Shown piece after piece: positions 33,312-45,192 of a stretch of DNA of 64,000 nt. Below the pieces are notes generated by a model. The model did not search any database and had not been told where the DNA came from. It saw only the letters and a program-made list of their open reading frames with translations. The DNA comes from Pilaira anomala (taxonomy: Eukaryota > Mucoromycota > Mucoromycetes > Mucorales > Mucoraceae): the NCBI GenBank assembly GCA_025716855.1, contig JAIXMQ010000062.1, positions 1 through 64,000 on the forward strand, given 5' to 3'. How positions within the stretch are numbered: position 1 is the stretch's first letter; every line of letters starts with the position of its first letter. The position numbers were made by a program, and so were the translations under genes.

Positions 33312-34610
33312 TACCTACCGAGCCATTCCAATCTCCCCAGAACGGTCCAGTCTTATTTAGTTACCAAAATGCAACATTTCATCCTAGATCAGGCAAACTT
33401 TACTTTATTGGTGGTTTCTACCATATTGAAGAATTAGAAGATATGACAATTCCGCTGTCTTATACCATTACATACGATACATATAAAGCTTCTTGGGGAA
33501 ACCAAACTCTAAATCCAACAAATACAGGAGATATACCAAGTCCCAGACATCGACATACTGCAACAATGTTTACGTTTATATGTAAAGCTTGAACAAACCA
33601 TTTATTTAAACTAATATTGCTCAAAGTGCATACAAAAGAGGATATTCTTATTTACGGTGGAAGCACAGAGTATGAGCCTAAACCTTCAGGTTTGTAAATA
33701 ATTTCAAAAAAAAAACGTTGGAATATCGAATAATCATATATTTAGCTCTAAAAGATTATCTGTTTACTTTGAACTTGGAGACACATACATGAACAAAACA
33801 TGATCCTCTACTACCAACAGGCTTTGCAGTCCTTAGACATTATCACTCTGGTTAGTGGAAACAAAAACTTGATTTTGCATACTTGAACGAATTTTAATTT
33901 TTTTTTTAATAGCTGTTCTAATTAACGAAACCTATGTTTTTATCTTATTTGGTGTTGATATAAATTATACTATTTTAAATAATATGGCTGTATTAGATAT
34001 GAAAAACGTTTCTCAGATATCATTTTCAGTAATAAATCCCTTCTCCAATTTCACAGAAGATCTTGAAACTAGCAATACAAAAAAATTTTAAAATGCCAAT
34101 GATCCCAAAGGAATAGTCGTAGGAGTACGTTATAAAAATTTCCAAACATCAAATGATCAGATTACTCAGCAGTACATACTCACGCACACATAATAGATTT
34201 TGGCCGTACTCTGCGGAATAATATTCTTTTACATTTGGAAAAGGAAAGGAAAGCACAAGGAAAAAATGAAGGAAATGGAAGTTGACTGGGATAAAATTGA
34301 TGATAGCTATAACCAAGTGTCACCAACTTCAAACAGAGATTTACAATATCTAAAAACGTTATCCTATAACAGTGATTCCTCCACACAAGTCCCATTCTCT
34401 CCTACTGAAAGTCCTACAACAGTCAGAAATTCCTTAACGCAATTCCTATTCACATCTCCTAACAAAAGTCCTATAACCGTTAGAAATTCTGCAAATACAT
34501 ATATAGTGAAACTGGAGCAAGAGATTGTTAAGCCGGATGTATTCGATAATTCAAATAGAGATCTCAAGTCCAATAACAATATTACTATTCCAGACTCTAC
34601 AGATTTATAA
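33312..34610 (+). pseudogene. 5'-truncated kelch-TM pseudogene (copy B)
   Basis: It matches exons 5-9 of copies A and C: QNATFHPRSGKLYFIGGFYH, EDILIYGGSTE, DYLFTLNLETHT, VFILFGVDINYT, then the TM region (LAVLCGIIFFYIW) and tail (EVDWDKIDDSYNQVSP). Signal-peptide exons and the first blades are missing; similarity starts abruptly near 33312. TGA replaces the Trp of THAW in copy C (about 33790), and a TAA lies in the stalk (about 34089). Introns remain in place, so it arose by DNA rearrangement and not by retrocopying. The cytoplasmic tail frame 34200-34610 is still open. Confidence 0.85.
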
Positions 34611-35076
34611 AATCTAACTACTTTTAAGTAAATACTACTATGTAATAATATAAATACACTCGAAACAATACAAACAAATAAAATATATGTAGAAAAAATG
34701 CCTGGATATTTAATGCTTTTATACACATCTTTTTTTAATGTATTTATTTACCGGAAGAGATATTCGGCCTCAGAAAGATTTAACTTCCCGATTTGTATAA
34801 ATTATAAATAGATCTACGGCCCTAGTTTCGCTCGGTGCATAGTGTATTCATATGGTTTCTACCGCCCTGTGTCAAAATTATAAAAGAGTTAAACATTTGT
34901 ATTACAGTTTAATCTTTATTTTCTATATATCTTTTCAGAGATACCATTGTATTATATACGTATGACCAATGGCTTGTTTTTTAATGTCTAATCAAATGAC
35001 CAACTTAGTACTCCGTAACACAAGTTAGAAACAATGACTGTTTGGAAGTCTTTTACAGTGGATTGTGGGGTTTTTT

Positions 35077-35107
<31 letters not shown>

Positions 35108-35345
35108 TGCATGAAAAAACAGAACAGTGTTTCCAGTAAATTGGATTAAGCTATTTCGAAACCGAGAGAGCATTACTTGGATAATGATATCAAAAAGAGA
35201 AGTTTTTTATAATCTATAAATAAAATTTAGGCGTACCGTGTGACATCTATGAAAATAATAGATGTTAAAGTTTATAATAAATACGTTCGCTTTTGGTTTT
35301 TGATTGTTTACATCTTTCTATCATTGAAATTTTTGAAAAAAATCG
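34611..35345. other. Intergenic, promoter region of kelch copy C
   Basis: No gene seen. T22 followed by a (TA)n run at 35070-35104. Confidence 0.4.
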
Positions 35346-37518
35346 ATGAGGAGTATTTTGTTGTCGCTATGGTATTTTTCATATATTGTTTCTATTAAAT
35401 CATTTGAAGTACCTGCTCGTAACGCAGCATGTAATATTTTTTAATGGGAAATTTTTATTTCTCTCCCTAAAGATTACTTATTTTTTATATAACTAACTCT
35501 TTATTCTCCCCACAAATTCCCTCTATAGATTGTGCCTACGTAGCAAATAAAATAATTTGCTATGGAGGAAGTCCAAATGATGAAAACTATAATAATAAGG
35601 TGTATTCTTTAGACCTTCCTAACCTAAATACTAGATCAGTAAATGAAATGCTTAATAAGTGGGAAGAAGTTCCTGTAGATACTAATTCAGCAATTGCAAC
35701 TGAATATCGATATGATAGTGGATTTGTACCGTTACCAAATGGTATAGAAGTACTTTTTGAAGGAGGAAGCAACGATAGAAACTATTCTATAGTGGAAAAA
35801 ACAGTTACCTACAACGCTAAAGATAATACCTGGAACGCATTACCAGATTTTTATGACCCCCTAAACAAAAAATACAGACAAATGTAACCATCATATTTTT
35901 TTTCGACTATTTTTTTTTTATATATATATATAACCTTGTTGATTTCATTTTTTCTAGATCAGCACAAGCTTCTGTATACATGCCTAATATTGATAGTATT
36001 GGGTTTTATGGCGGAAAAGAATTGTAGGTTTTTTTTTATCATTGTGTATATACTGAAGGACAATTATACCAGTATTGATTCATTTATTTATTTCAAAGCC
36101 AAGCTAGCTTAACTTCAAGTTTTGTCACTGAATACGGTGAGATTTTACCCGATGGCCTAGTCTATAGCTACGCTTCTAAGCGAAACCCTGGTTTTAGACA
36201 GGTTGAAAGCTACATCGGATTTTATTACATGACATTATTTAACCTTAAAACTAATGTAAGTTATAAAATTTCAGTGAACAGGCGTTTCTTAACATAATAT
36301 TAGACCTGGAGTCAGGTAACAACCGAACCTCCCAAATTGAACGGACTTATATATTTGACCAGATTTCAATCGGCCACATTTCATCCTAGGACGAATAAAG
36401 TTTACTATATTGGAGGATTGTATATGAGCCCCGGCGTAAGCGGGTCTCCTGCAGTACCTCTCTCGTATGCTATCACGTTTGACACAATGACTTCACAATG
36501 GGATAATCAAACCTTGTATCCAACTCTTGATGGTCATACTCCAGCTCCTAGACATTTACACACTGCAACGATGCGTATGTATTCAATTAAATAATCAAAA
36601 AAAGCATGTATTAATTTAGATATTTAGTGAGTACCAATGAAGACATTCTTATTTACGGCGGAACTACACTTCCCGAAGAAGATAAGGCAATCAGTAAAGT
36701 AAAATTTAAATTAAAGACTAACAAAATAATCTAATGTTCCTCTGTAAATTTACATATTTTAGCTCTCGTGGACTACATTTATGTACTGAATCTAGAGACA
36801 CATGCATGGACTGCGCATGATATTCTCGTACCATCTGGTAGTTTTGGTCCTCGATATTATCACTCAGGTTAGTCTTTAACATTACTACTCCCTCCAAAAT
36901 AATTACAAATATCTAAAAACTTGTGAAAAAAAAACTAAAATTTAGCCGTACTTGTCAATGACACAAGTTTATTTGTTATGTTTGGAGTGACCAATGGAGG
37001 CTCTGTTACAAACAATATGGTCGTTTTAGACGTAAGAAATGCTTCTTCTCCAATATTTTCAGAGATATATCCTTTATTAGATTTGAACGCCAACGGCGGT
37101 TCCGATGGATTGTCAAGTGGCGGTATTGTTGGAATTGTAGTAGGTGCTGTCATAGCGGTAAGAAGTTTCATTATAAAAAGTATTTACATGATATTCTAAA
37201 CAATGACGAGCATCGTCACTATAGCTTTTTTTAATTGCAGCTATAATTTTCTGTATTATTAGAAAAAAGAAAAGAGCTTCCTCTGAGAAAATGGAAGAAT
37301 TTCCAACTGACTGGAACCAACTTGAAGGTGATTATATAGAGACCGCTCCCACTTTGAGTACCAGTTACAATGATTCAAGGGGTAAAACAATAGTAACGCC
37401 ATCACCATTACAAGTACCATCCTCTGCTGACGAACACTCGGCTTTTAATAAATATGTCACTATACCAGATGTAGTCACAAACAAGCCAGATTTTGCAGAT
37501 TACCACTTAAATAAGTAG
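35346..37518 (+). CDS. Signal-peptide kelch-repeat single-pass membrane protein (copy C)
   Basis: There are nine exons: 35346-35430, 35529-35883, 35958-36023, 36099-36255, 36304-36574, 36628-36693, 36763-36867, 36946-37157 and 37225-37518. Intron phases are the same as in copy A (1,2,2,0,1,1,1,0). The product is about 536 residues. A signal peptide (MRSILLSLWYFSYIVSIKS) is followed by propeller blades NKIICYGGSPND, VLFEGGSNDR, SIGFYGGKE, KVYYIGGLYM, ILIYGGTTL and LFVMFGVTNG. Then come a Gly/Ser stalk, a TM helix (GIVGIVVGAVIALFLIAAII), basic RKKKR and a cytoplasmic tail with TDWNQLEGDYIETAP. Using the acceptor ctatag before 37225 keeps the TM in frame. It is probably a surface receptor or adhesin-like protein; the function is unknown. 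Confidence 0.85.
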
Positions 37519-40202
37519 TGATGTATTTATATACGAGCAATAAAAGAAATGCCTAATATATTATATGTACATATATACACAGCATAGTTAATATTATAGA
37601 AGCTATTATCTTATCAATTAAAACTAGTGCACTGATTAACATCACTGCAATTTTTCAGCGTTGAGCCGCTCTCTAAGCTTTTGATTTCTTCCTTTATGCT
37701 CGAGATCTATCTGGACGTAGAATAGCGACTTCATTTTTAAATGCAGTATAAAGGAATATTAAAAGCCTTTCACTTTGAGTATTAGAAAAAGTATTAACGC
37801 AAAATAATATTGGATTTCCATTTACTTTTTTTTTTAAAAAAAAAAGTGACAACTTTTTTTAACTAAAATAATAAACAACTGTCTAATCAACTAAAGTTCT
37901 TTTGTGAGGTTTGATATCGTTTTCTCTTCTTGTGCAATTTCTTCTCTTTCTCTTGGCAATGATTCTTCCCTTCGTTCAACCATTTTGATCAAATCCTCTT
38001 TACTTTTAATGTAGAAATATATTGTAGTTTGATATTCCAACGTTTTTTTTTAATGGTAATAATTGTTTCAAACATTTCTGTTTATACAAACCATTTATTT
38101 CAGTCATTCTGTTTGAAAAAAAAAAATCTTGTAGAGAAAGAAATTTAGTTGAAAATTATTCAATATCACCTATCTATTTAAATAAAAACAATGATTAACT
38201 GTCAAAATCCAATTTGATATATCAGAAAAAGTAAAATACGCGTATTTTAAACTCGACGCGTACTCGGCAATAGCCGACCTTTATTTTCAAAACCTTGTAC
38301 TATAAAAACTTTCTCATCTGCTGTTTAGGCCATTGGTTACTTTCACACTTTATCTCTTTAAGGTACCCTAATACATGAAAAAAAAAGGGAAGTACATGGA
38401 AAATCCGATTGTTGATAAAACACCTAAATCTTCTAGAAAGTAGAGTGTTTTGTGTAACAAGTATCGTTTCCATTTCTTTGAGACAAAGCAATAGGTTTAA
38501 AAGCTATTAAAATCATTAGTGTACAATGTCAAATGTATACATATACATTAGATATATAAATTTAATCGTTTTTAATAAATGCATCCTAGATTGATCTCCT
38601 GTTTATTACTACATTGCATGTATTATAAAATGGGGCATAAAAAAAAGAAAAAAAGGACCTCCGCTAAAGCTTACTGAAAATTTAGTGATTTGAGGCTATT
38701 ACTACTGATGCATGCGTGGTGACACTATAAGTGTTGATTTCGAATCTGGGTTTTCCACTTTGAATTAAACACCACAAAAAAAAAGCATTTGAGGCTGTTG
38801 AGGCTATTACATTTTGTGTAGACCATTGAAATATACCAAAATAGATAAAATTAAGGAGTTCTCTCTTTATATATATATTATTCGAATAACTAGCAAAATA
38901 TTCAACTGTATCATGTACATGAAAAGCAAAGAAATTTTTCTTTGTCATCATAATAAAATGAGTATTCAGTTTAACAGTGGCGACTTGAACACAAAGTCCA
39001 AAGTTTATTTTAAACTTTAATGGTAATTTTATTTCAAATCAAATAGCTGTTGGTTTTTAGCACACGTGTATGGATTTTATCCTTTGTCATTTGATCTTGT
39101 TAAATCATTGGTAATTCAATACAATAGATGTACAACAAAGTCTGTTCTTACTCTGAAAAGTTAAACCAAATCTCTCATCAATCATGAAGAACGATTGTAA
39201 AATAAAAAATACATATACAATATATATATATATATATATCAGATTACAAAAGGATACTTATATAATTTGGTGTAGATTATTAGAATAGTAAAAAAAAAAT
39301 TGCAAAAAGGAACATTTTTCCCATTTAAAAAAAATAACCGAAATAGGGCAAATAAAATCACAGTAGGATTATATTTTTCTATTTTTGAATAAAACGTAAA
39401 AAAAAAAAAAAAAAAAAAAAATTAAGAGTACGAAAGTGACACATGAATATAATAAACTATTTAGTCAGATCTCTATTTTGGCCATTTTAAAAGATCTAGA
39501 GCCTCTGGTGCTCTTAGTAAAACACTGAAAAAAAAAGAATGGTCGATCTACAATGATCTGTACTCATTTTTGTAAACTTGTAAGAGAGCCTAGACATAAA
39601 TGTATCTCTCTATAAAGTAGAATGTTCTTTTTTTTTTGTAACAATGCATACACAGAAAGAGTGGATATTTTGTTCTTTTCTTTTTATTCCCCCCAGTTAC
39701 GCAAGATAGAATATAGAGCAAGATGACCTAAAAGTGAATGGATCAAGGTACAAAGGTTAAACAGCCAATTGGGCTTTAAAATCTATAGGGTTTAAAGATG
39801 AGATGCTTGCTAAGAATAAATAAATAAATAAATAGAGTTAATTTTGCTATATGTTTGAAAGGAAAAAAAAAATAACCTAGTGTATATTGAAAAAAAAAAA
39901 AAAAAGAGGTAACATCAAGACGAATAAGAACCAAAAAGCTAATCGGGTTCTATATATTATCTGAACCGTGGAATTATTGAATTTGACATTTTCTGTACAT
40001 ATTGGTCCATATCTCACTTGAGATCACCTGAGATCACCTGGAGTCGTGCATCTTATGTAAACTCCATTTGTAATTGGGTAACCTCCTTGATTTTTTTTTT
40101 TTTTTTTTTTTTTAGAAAAAGAAAAATATAAAAAGAGTATAAAAATAAAGTATAAATTCATATTTTACTTTTTTTTTTTATTATTATTATTCTTTATACA
40201 AA
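37519..40202. other. Long intergenic region with possible gene relic
   Basis: No intact gene. Minus-strand coding-like pieces occur at 37891-38030 and about 37660-37800 (see next entry). The rest is AT-rich with A24 at 39400-39423, (TA)n at 39220-39238, taaa repeats near 39820 and a duplicated gagatcacct at 40019-40040. Confidence 0.4.
37891..38030 (-). pseudogene. Coiled-coil-like coding fragment, unknown
   Basis: The minus strand reads LEYQTTIYFYIKSKEDLIKM, then VERREESLPREREEIAQEEK, ending KEL stop at 37891. The charged heptad-like pattern suggests a coiled coil. Further pieces downstream on the same strand (37800-37660, for example FKNEVAILRPDRSRA) may belong to it. It is a gene end or relic; no start or family was found. 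Confidence 0.28.
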
Positions 40203-41096
40203 ATGTTCTCTCCAAGATTAATTATATCTCCTTTCAACAATAACAAGTCGGATATTACTGCAATTCAATCTCCCGCTTCTAGGCCTGAAACAATCCGATT
40301 CTCCTCTCAATCCAGTATGAAACATGATGCGAATGGGTGTTGTTCCTGTGGTACAGTTGCTGGTCATTATATGTCTGCACTAAGGCAAGCTGTTTCAAGC
40401 GATGAACCTATTGCATGTGATAAGAAATTATTTGATTTGATCTGGAAAATGACTAATTTAATTTTATCTCATCGAGAAACAAGCAAGTATCAATACCTGA
40501 GCTGGTTTGATTTGGTAACAATGGAACTTTGGGAATTTGCAAAGCGATTAAAAGATGAATCCCTTGAATGTGATTTTCATGTATCGATACACAACATGAG
40601 TATCGATTCGGGTGATAGTTCCTCGGATGAATATAACAGTATTCATAATGACATGGAAGAAAATTACCGTAGATCAATTCGTATTACCATTTATAATTGC
40701 CGCGCTTCTGTCTATGAACAATCAAATCAATATTCTCAAGCCATTCTCTATTACCGTAAATGTGCTTCTGTACGACCTACTCCATTTGAACCTCAGCAAT
40801 ATCTACAACAATCAGCATTACTTGCAATTCAACGTCTTTCTATATTATCTCCTCCTACTCCTGTCTTGAAGAAAAGACATACTGCTTCTTCAACTAAAAG
40901 CTCGGATTCGTTTTCTACTACCTCTACTTCTTCTTCCGTATCTTCAAAATCTTCTCTTTCCTCTTGCTCTCAATGTTCTACTGAGAAAAAAACTATGCCT
41001 GTTTGTGCTAAATGTAAAATAACTCCTTACTGTAGTGTACGCTGTATGAAATCTCATCAATCGATTCATGCTTCTGTCTGTAGTCGCAAGTCTTGA
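40203..41096 (+). CDS. MYND zinc-finger protein with helical (TPR-like) middle
   Basis: An intronless 297-residue protein. The middle (about residues 55-205) is alpha-helical and ends with a segment resembling a TPR helix pair (RITIYNCRASVYEQSNQYSQ, LYYRKCASVRP). A Ser/Thr-rich linker (about 225-254) leads to a C-terminal MYND finger at about 255-293. The spacing CSQC, CAKC, PYCSVRC, HQSIHASVC supplies the usual seven Cys plus His zinc ligands. MYND domains mediate protein-protein contacts, often with proline-rich partners. An N-terminal pair CCSCG (about residue 46) is also notable. The function is otherwise unknown. Confidence 0.85.
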   Translation: MFSPRLIISPFNNNKSDITAIQSPASRPETIRFSSQSSMKHDANGCCSCGTVAGHYMSALRQAVSSDEPIACDKKLFDLIWKMTNLILSHRETSKYQYLSWFDLVTMELWEFAKRLKDESLECDFHVSIHNMSIDSGDSSSDEYNSIHNDMEENYRRSIRITIYNCRASVYEQSNQYSQAILYYRKCASVRPTPFEPQQYLQQSALLAIQRLSILSPPTPVLKKRHTASSTKSSDSFSTTSTSSSVSSKSSLSSCSQCSTEKKTMPVCAKCKITPYCSVRCMKSHQSIHASVCSRKS

Positions 41097-41446
41097 TAAG
41101 AATTTGATAATTGTTTGTTTTTTTTTGGCAGATTTCGTTTATTACATTTTGTTACATATCCCCTTATCTTGCATTTATACCTTCTCCCCCACCCCTTTTT
41201 TTTAGAAATAAAACTATTTAAACACAGAAACTTATATATGTGTTGTAAACAGTTTCGTTATTGGCAGTGAAACAAACAATACTATATCTAAAAGAGTAAA
41301 ATAATTTTAGAAGATGATACGAATTTGATGTATGGAGTGTATAGAGAAGAGTAAAAGATGTTGCAGTGATAAGGAAAGCTTAAAAAGTACTTGTTCAATT
41401 AGCTTTCTAAGATAATGTGGATCGAATAAAAACGGAAAGCTTGTTT

Positions 41447-41493
<47 letters not shown>

Positions 41494-41587
41494 ATTTTAT
41501 TTAGGGCAAACATTTAGATGATCTATCTTGTAAATCTAAAAACGATTCAAAGTGTATACGGAAGAATAAAATGAAACAAAAAAAAAA
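41097..41587. other. 3' intergenic between convergent genes
   Basis: Spacer between the convergent MYND and kinase genes. It contains a T41 run at about 41450-41491. The minus frame at 41307-41513 is only the poly-Lys translation of this run. Confidence 0.6.
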
Positions 41588-42146
41588 TTAGATAGCTTGT
41601 ATCCATGTCATATTTAATAAATCTTGTATCGAAAGTCTTTCTTCTCCATTGGGGTGAAGTATACCATACAGCATACTACGGGTCTCGAACTCGAGTTTGT
41701 TAAAAGGTAGATAATCTCGAAAGTGTCGTTTACGCAAATAAATTGGATAGTTGACGTCTGTCAATTGAGCTGAACTAAAGGGTACACCATCAAATCGCAT
41801 ACAGAAATAGATGATACCTACGGCCCAAACATCCACAGGAGCTGCCCAGTATCCTCTATCTTCAAATATCTCGGGTGCCATGTATGGTGTTGTGCCACAT
41901 ATTCCGTCTGATAATCGACTGTGTTCTTGCCAGGCAACTCGAAAGACATCGGCTGAGCCAAAATCGGCGATTCGTAGTTGATTGTCTTTTCCTATCAATA
42001 AGTTCTCGGGCTTCAAGTCTCGATGGGCTACACCGATAGAATGCAAGTAATCTAAGCCAATTAATAATTGTTTAAAAAAAGAGTGGATATCATCCAATTG
42101 CATTTTTCCTTGTTTAATGAATGAGTACATATCGCCTTCTGGACAC

Positions 42147-42179
<33 letters not shown>

Positions 42180-42723
42180 TAGTGATCTTTTTCTAAATAT
42201 ATATATATATATATATATATATACGTACATATTCCATGACAATACAATATCTCGTTTGATCTTCATCTAGTCGAACAAAATCCAAGGTTTCAACAATATT
42301 GGGATGCTTTAATGCAGAAGAAATACAGAACTCACTTGTAAGTGCCTTCATATAACCAGATACTGACTCTCTTCTTTTCTTTTTTCGAAATATCTTGACG
42401 GCAAAGAGATCAGATTCTCTTTGAACCAATTGGACAGTAGCAGAAACACCTTCACCGATTCGCTTACGGTTTACCAAGACACCATACATACTTAGGGACC
42501 TAGCATGATCATCTTGTGGCGCTGTTGTATTGGATTGAAATTTTGAAAGAAGTCCCTTAACAAAAGAAGCTGGTTTATCATATAATGTCTCTGAATCCTC
42601 TTCAGAATCTTCTTCCTCTTCTTCGTATTGTTTAATATATATCTTTTGGTTTTCTTTTCGATGATTTGGCTCGATAAAATGTCGATTAATATCCTGCGGT
42701 ACAAACGAATAAGATTCTTTCAT
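41588..42723 (-). CDS. Ser/Thr protein kinase, Hal4/5-Npr1-like
   Basis: Exon 1 is 42723-42229, exon 2 is 42145-41588, with one 83-bp phase-0 intron. The product is about 350 residues. An acidic N-terminus (EEEEEDSEEDSE) precedes the kinase: GEGVSATVQLVQR (glycine loop), FAVKIFRKK (VAIK Lys), RYCIVMEYCPEGDMYSFI (hinge), GVAHRDLKPENLLI (catalytic loop), RIADFGSADVFRVAW (DFG) and CGTTPYMAPEIF (APE). PVDVWAVGIIYFCM and WIQAI end the domain. The DVF after DFG and the PVDVWAVGIIY region recall the fungal Hal5/Sat4/Npr1 group, regulators of nutrient and ion transporters. All catalytic residues are present. The protein is short, with no long N-terminal regulatory part. Confidence 0.88.
42146..42228 (-). 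repeat. Kinase intron built of two (AT)n arrays
   Basis: The intron carries two AT-dinucleotide arrays (about 42147-42170 and 42198-42222) around a short unique core. Being self-complementary they could pair and bring donor and acceptor together. Confidence 0.7.
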
Positions 42724-43650
42724 GCTGTTGTATATATATATATAAAAAAAATGTTGTATAGAAAAAAAAAAGTAATAAGGTTTAATGTTGGCATTTGTAA
42801 ATTCATTAATTTTACCGTCGGGGACAAAAAATTATTTTTGTTTGTTTCTTTTTTAAATACTTTTATCATAAGAACGAACCCTCCTATTACTCATTATAAC
42901 CGTGCTGAATATATTGAAACAATAAACAGACGACAAACTTGTTTTTTTTTTGCTTCTTTTTATAGGATACAGGAAATAAAGTAAGAGTAGAAATTCCGTC
43001 ATTTGTCCAAAGCCAAAAATTAAATGCCTACAATTCTATATCCAGTATGTAGACTATTCTTCAAACTGATTGTGAAGTAAATAGTATATCTACCAATCAC
43101 AATAACTAACCAGTGTCTTACTACAGCCTGTTCTTCATGAATCATCATGAATAGGGGGGCCAAATAATAGTTAGAACTCTGTGTTATAGAATGTTTTTCT
43201 TGTCGTATTATAGCTATCAAGTTATTTCGAAAATAATATTCCTTTATTATTGCCCAATGAAAATTGGAGATCATGTAATAATGGATGAAGGAAGCACCAT
43301 TGTAGAAGCAGTGAAAATTGTATTATTGTAATGGCAAAAAGTTATTTTGTAGAAACAAAGTTTAATAACTGTTGTTTCCATGTGTTTAGTGACAATTTGC
43401 TAGTATTAAAGATTGCTGTTGTATTACAGATAATACAGTTGTACCTTAATTTAGATATTCTTAAATGACATACATCGAGTAAACAAAATGCGTATAATAT
43501 ACGTATGTAATATAATTGTAAAATATCAACTTTTTATATATAAAAAAAAAATCAAGTGTGTATGTGGGTGTATGTATACATAGTAAATATCAATAGAGAA
43601 GTTTTTCTTTTGATTACTGCTGGAATAAGTTTACCAAAAAAAGACTCCAT
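42724..43650. other. Intergenic, no gene seen
   Basis: Promoter side of the kinase gene and 3' side of the aminotransferase gene. Open frames at 42628-42984 (plus) and 43020-43274 (minus) lack credible composition. Confidence 0.45.
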
Positions 43651-44492
43651 TTAAGCTTTGTAACCGAGCTCCTTTAATGATTCAGTTAAGGTTTCAACAA
43701 CCTTATCCATATGACCACGTTCAGGTTCAGTGACAGAAATACCCATATGACTATTAAAAATAATGAATTAGTTTACCTTTTTTCATAATGATAATAATAA
43801 AAAGACTTACCCAATTCTGAAGTATTTACCGGCTAAACCAGTCAAGATACCACCAGCAATTTGAACACCCTTCTTTGCAAGAGCAGGAACCAATTGGGGA
43901 ATCTCAATACCTTCAGGTAACCAGACAGCGGTCATACCATTGGCGGAACATTCTTCACATTGTGCAACGGTCTTTAAACCTAAATCACGAATGGATTGTC
44001 TAAAGTTGGAAGCGACTTGACGATGCTTTTCGAAACGAACTTCCATAGGTTGACTAGTAATAGCCTTGAGAGAAGTATGAAGTGCATAGATTAATTGAAC
44101 GGCAGGGGTAGCGAAATAAGCAGGTTTACGAGATTCGTAAGCTTGCATAACTATTTTGAAAATCACTTCAAGTTAGAATAATACAAAATATAAATAAAAC
44201 AAGTTTATACTTACTGGGTAACCATTTGTTCCAGTTGGAATAATAAGAAATAGCAGGAGTAGTTCTGTTCTTGTAAACATTAATGGCTTGTTGAGATGCA
44301 ACAACAATGGAAAGACCAGGAGGAACACCTAAACCCTTTTGAGAACCTGAGATAACGATATCTAATCCCCAAGCATCGAAACGGATTTCTTCTGAACCAA
44401 CTGAACAAACACCATCAACAATAACTAAAGTTTCGGGTGAGATAGACTTGACGGTTTGAGCAATTGATTTAATATCTGACAAAACACCAGTA

Positions 44493-44525
<33 letters not shown>

Positions 44526-45192
44526 TAGTCATAAAAAAATTAGATTGTGGGGAAAAAGGAACCTTTTTTTTTTGTAACATGTGATATCAAACTTACGAAG
44601 TATCAACATGAGTGACAGTAACCATCTTATATTTCTTTTGTTCTAAAGCCTCCTTTAAAGCAGCATTAGAAGGACGAGATCCAACCTCAGAACGAAGTGT
44701 GGTAATCTTGGCACCATAAATCTCCAAACTAACACAATGAAAAAAAAAAAAAAAAAAAAAAAAAAGTATAAATAATAAAGTTTACCCGTTATCCCTTATC
44801 TATCTTTTTACCATTCAGAGAAATGATCACCAAAGTAACCAGTGTTTAAAGCTAAAACTTCATCACCTTGTTCAAGCAAGTTGACCATCATATCCCAACC
44901 TAAGGTACAAGAACCAGAAACAATGAAAGGTTGAGCGGTCTCTGATAAAACGACCTTACGAACCATCTCAATAGATTCACCATAGATAGGAACGAAGTTA
45001 GGATCAACGTGAGAAGTAGCAGGGGTACTCATGGCTTGCAAGACATCTTCACTGAACTCAATAGGGCCTATACAAAACAATACATTGTCAGTTTCTAATA
45101 AACACACACACACACACAACTAACTCTTTCTCTCTTTTTCTCTCCCTTCTTTATTACTTACCAGGAATCATACAAAGTTTGTGGGCAGTCAT
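43651..45192 (-). CDS. AGX1: Alanine/serine-glyoxylate aminotransferase (PLP, class V)
   Basis: Six exons: 45192-45162, 45067-44812, 44728-44597, 44492-44215, 44150-43811 and 43750-43651. Splicing gives about 378 residues. Markers of the AGXT/serine-pyruvate transaminase family are MIPGPIEFSEDVLQAM, HVDPNFVPIYGES, VSGSCTLGWDMMVNLLEQGD, VTHVDTSTGVLSD, LVIVDGVCSVGSEE and SGSQKGLGVPPGLS, where Lys is the PLP Schiff-base residue. It would convert glyoxylate plus alanine (or serine) to glycine plus pyruvate (or hydroxypyruvate). The C-terminus ELGYKA is not a standard peroxisomal SKL signal, and no mitochondrial presequence is evident. The intron before exon 4 has about 29 T directly before its AG. 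Confidence 0.93.

Noticed and set aside
37157..37260. Frameshift in kelch copy C at the TM exon
   Set aside because: It only appears if the acceptor attgcag (before 37241) is used; the upstream acceptor ctatag at 37224 keeps phase and gives a clean TM helix.
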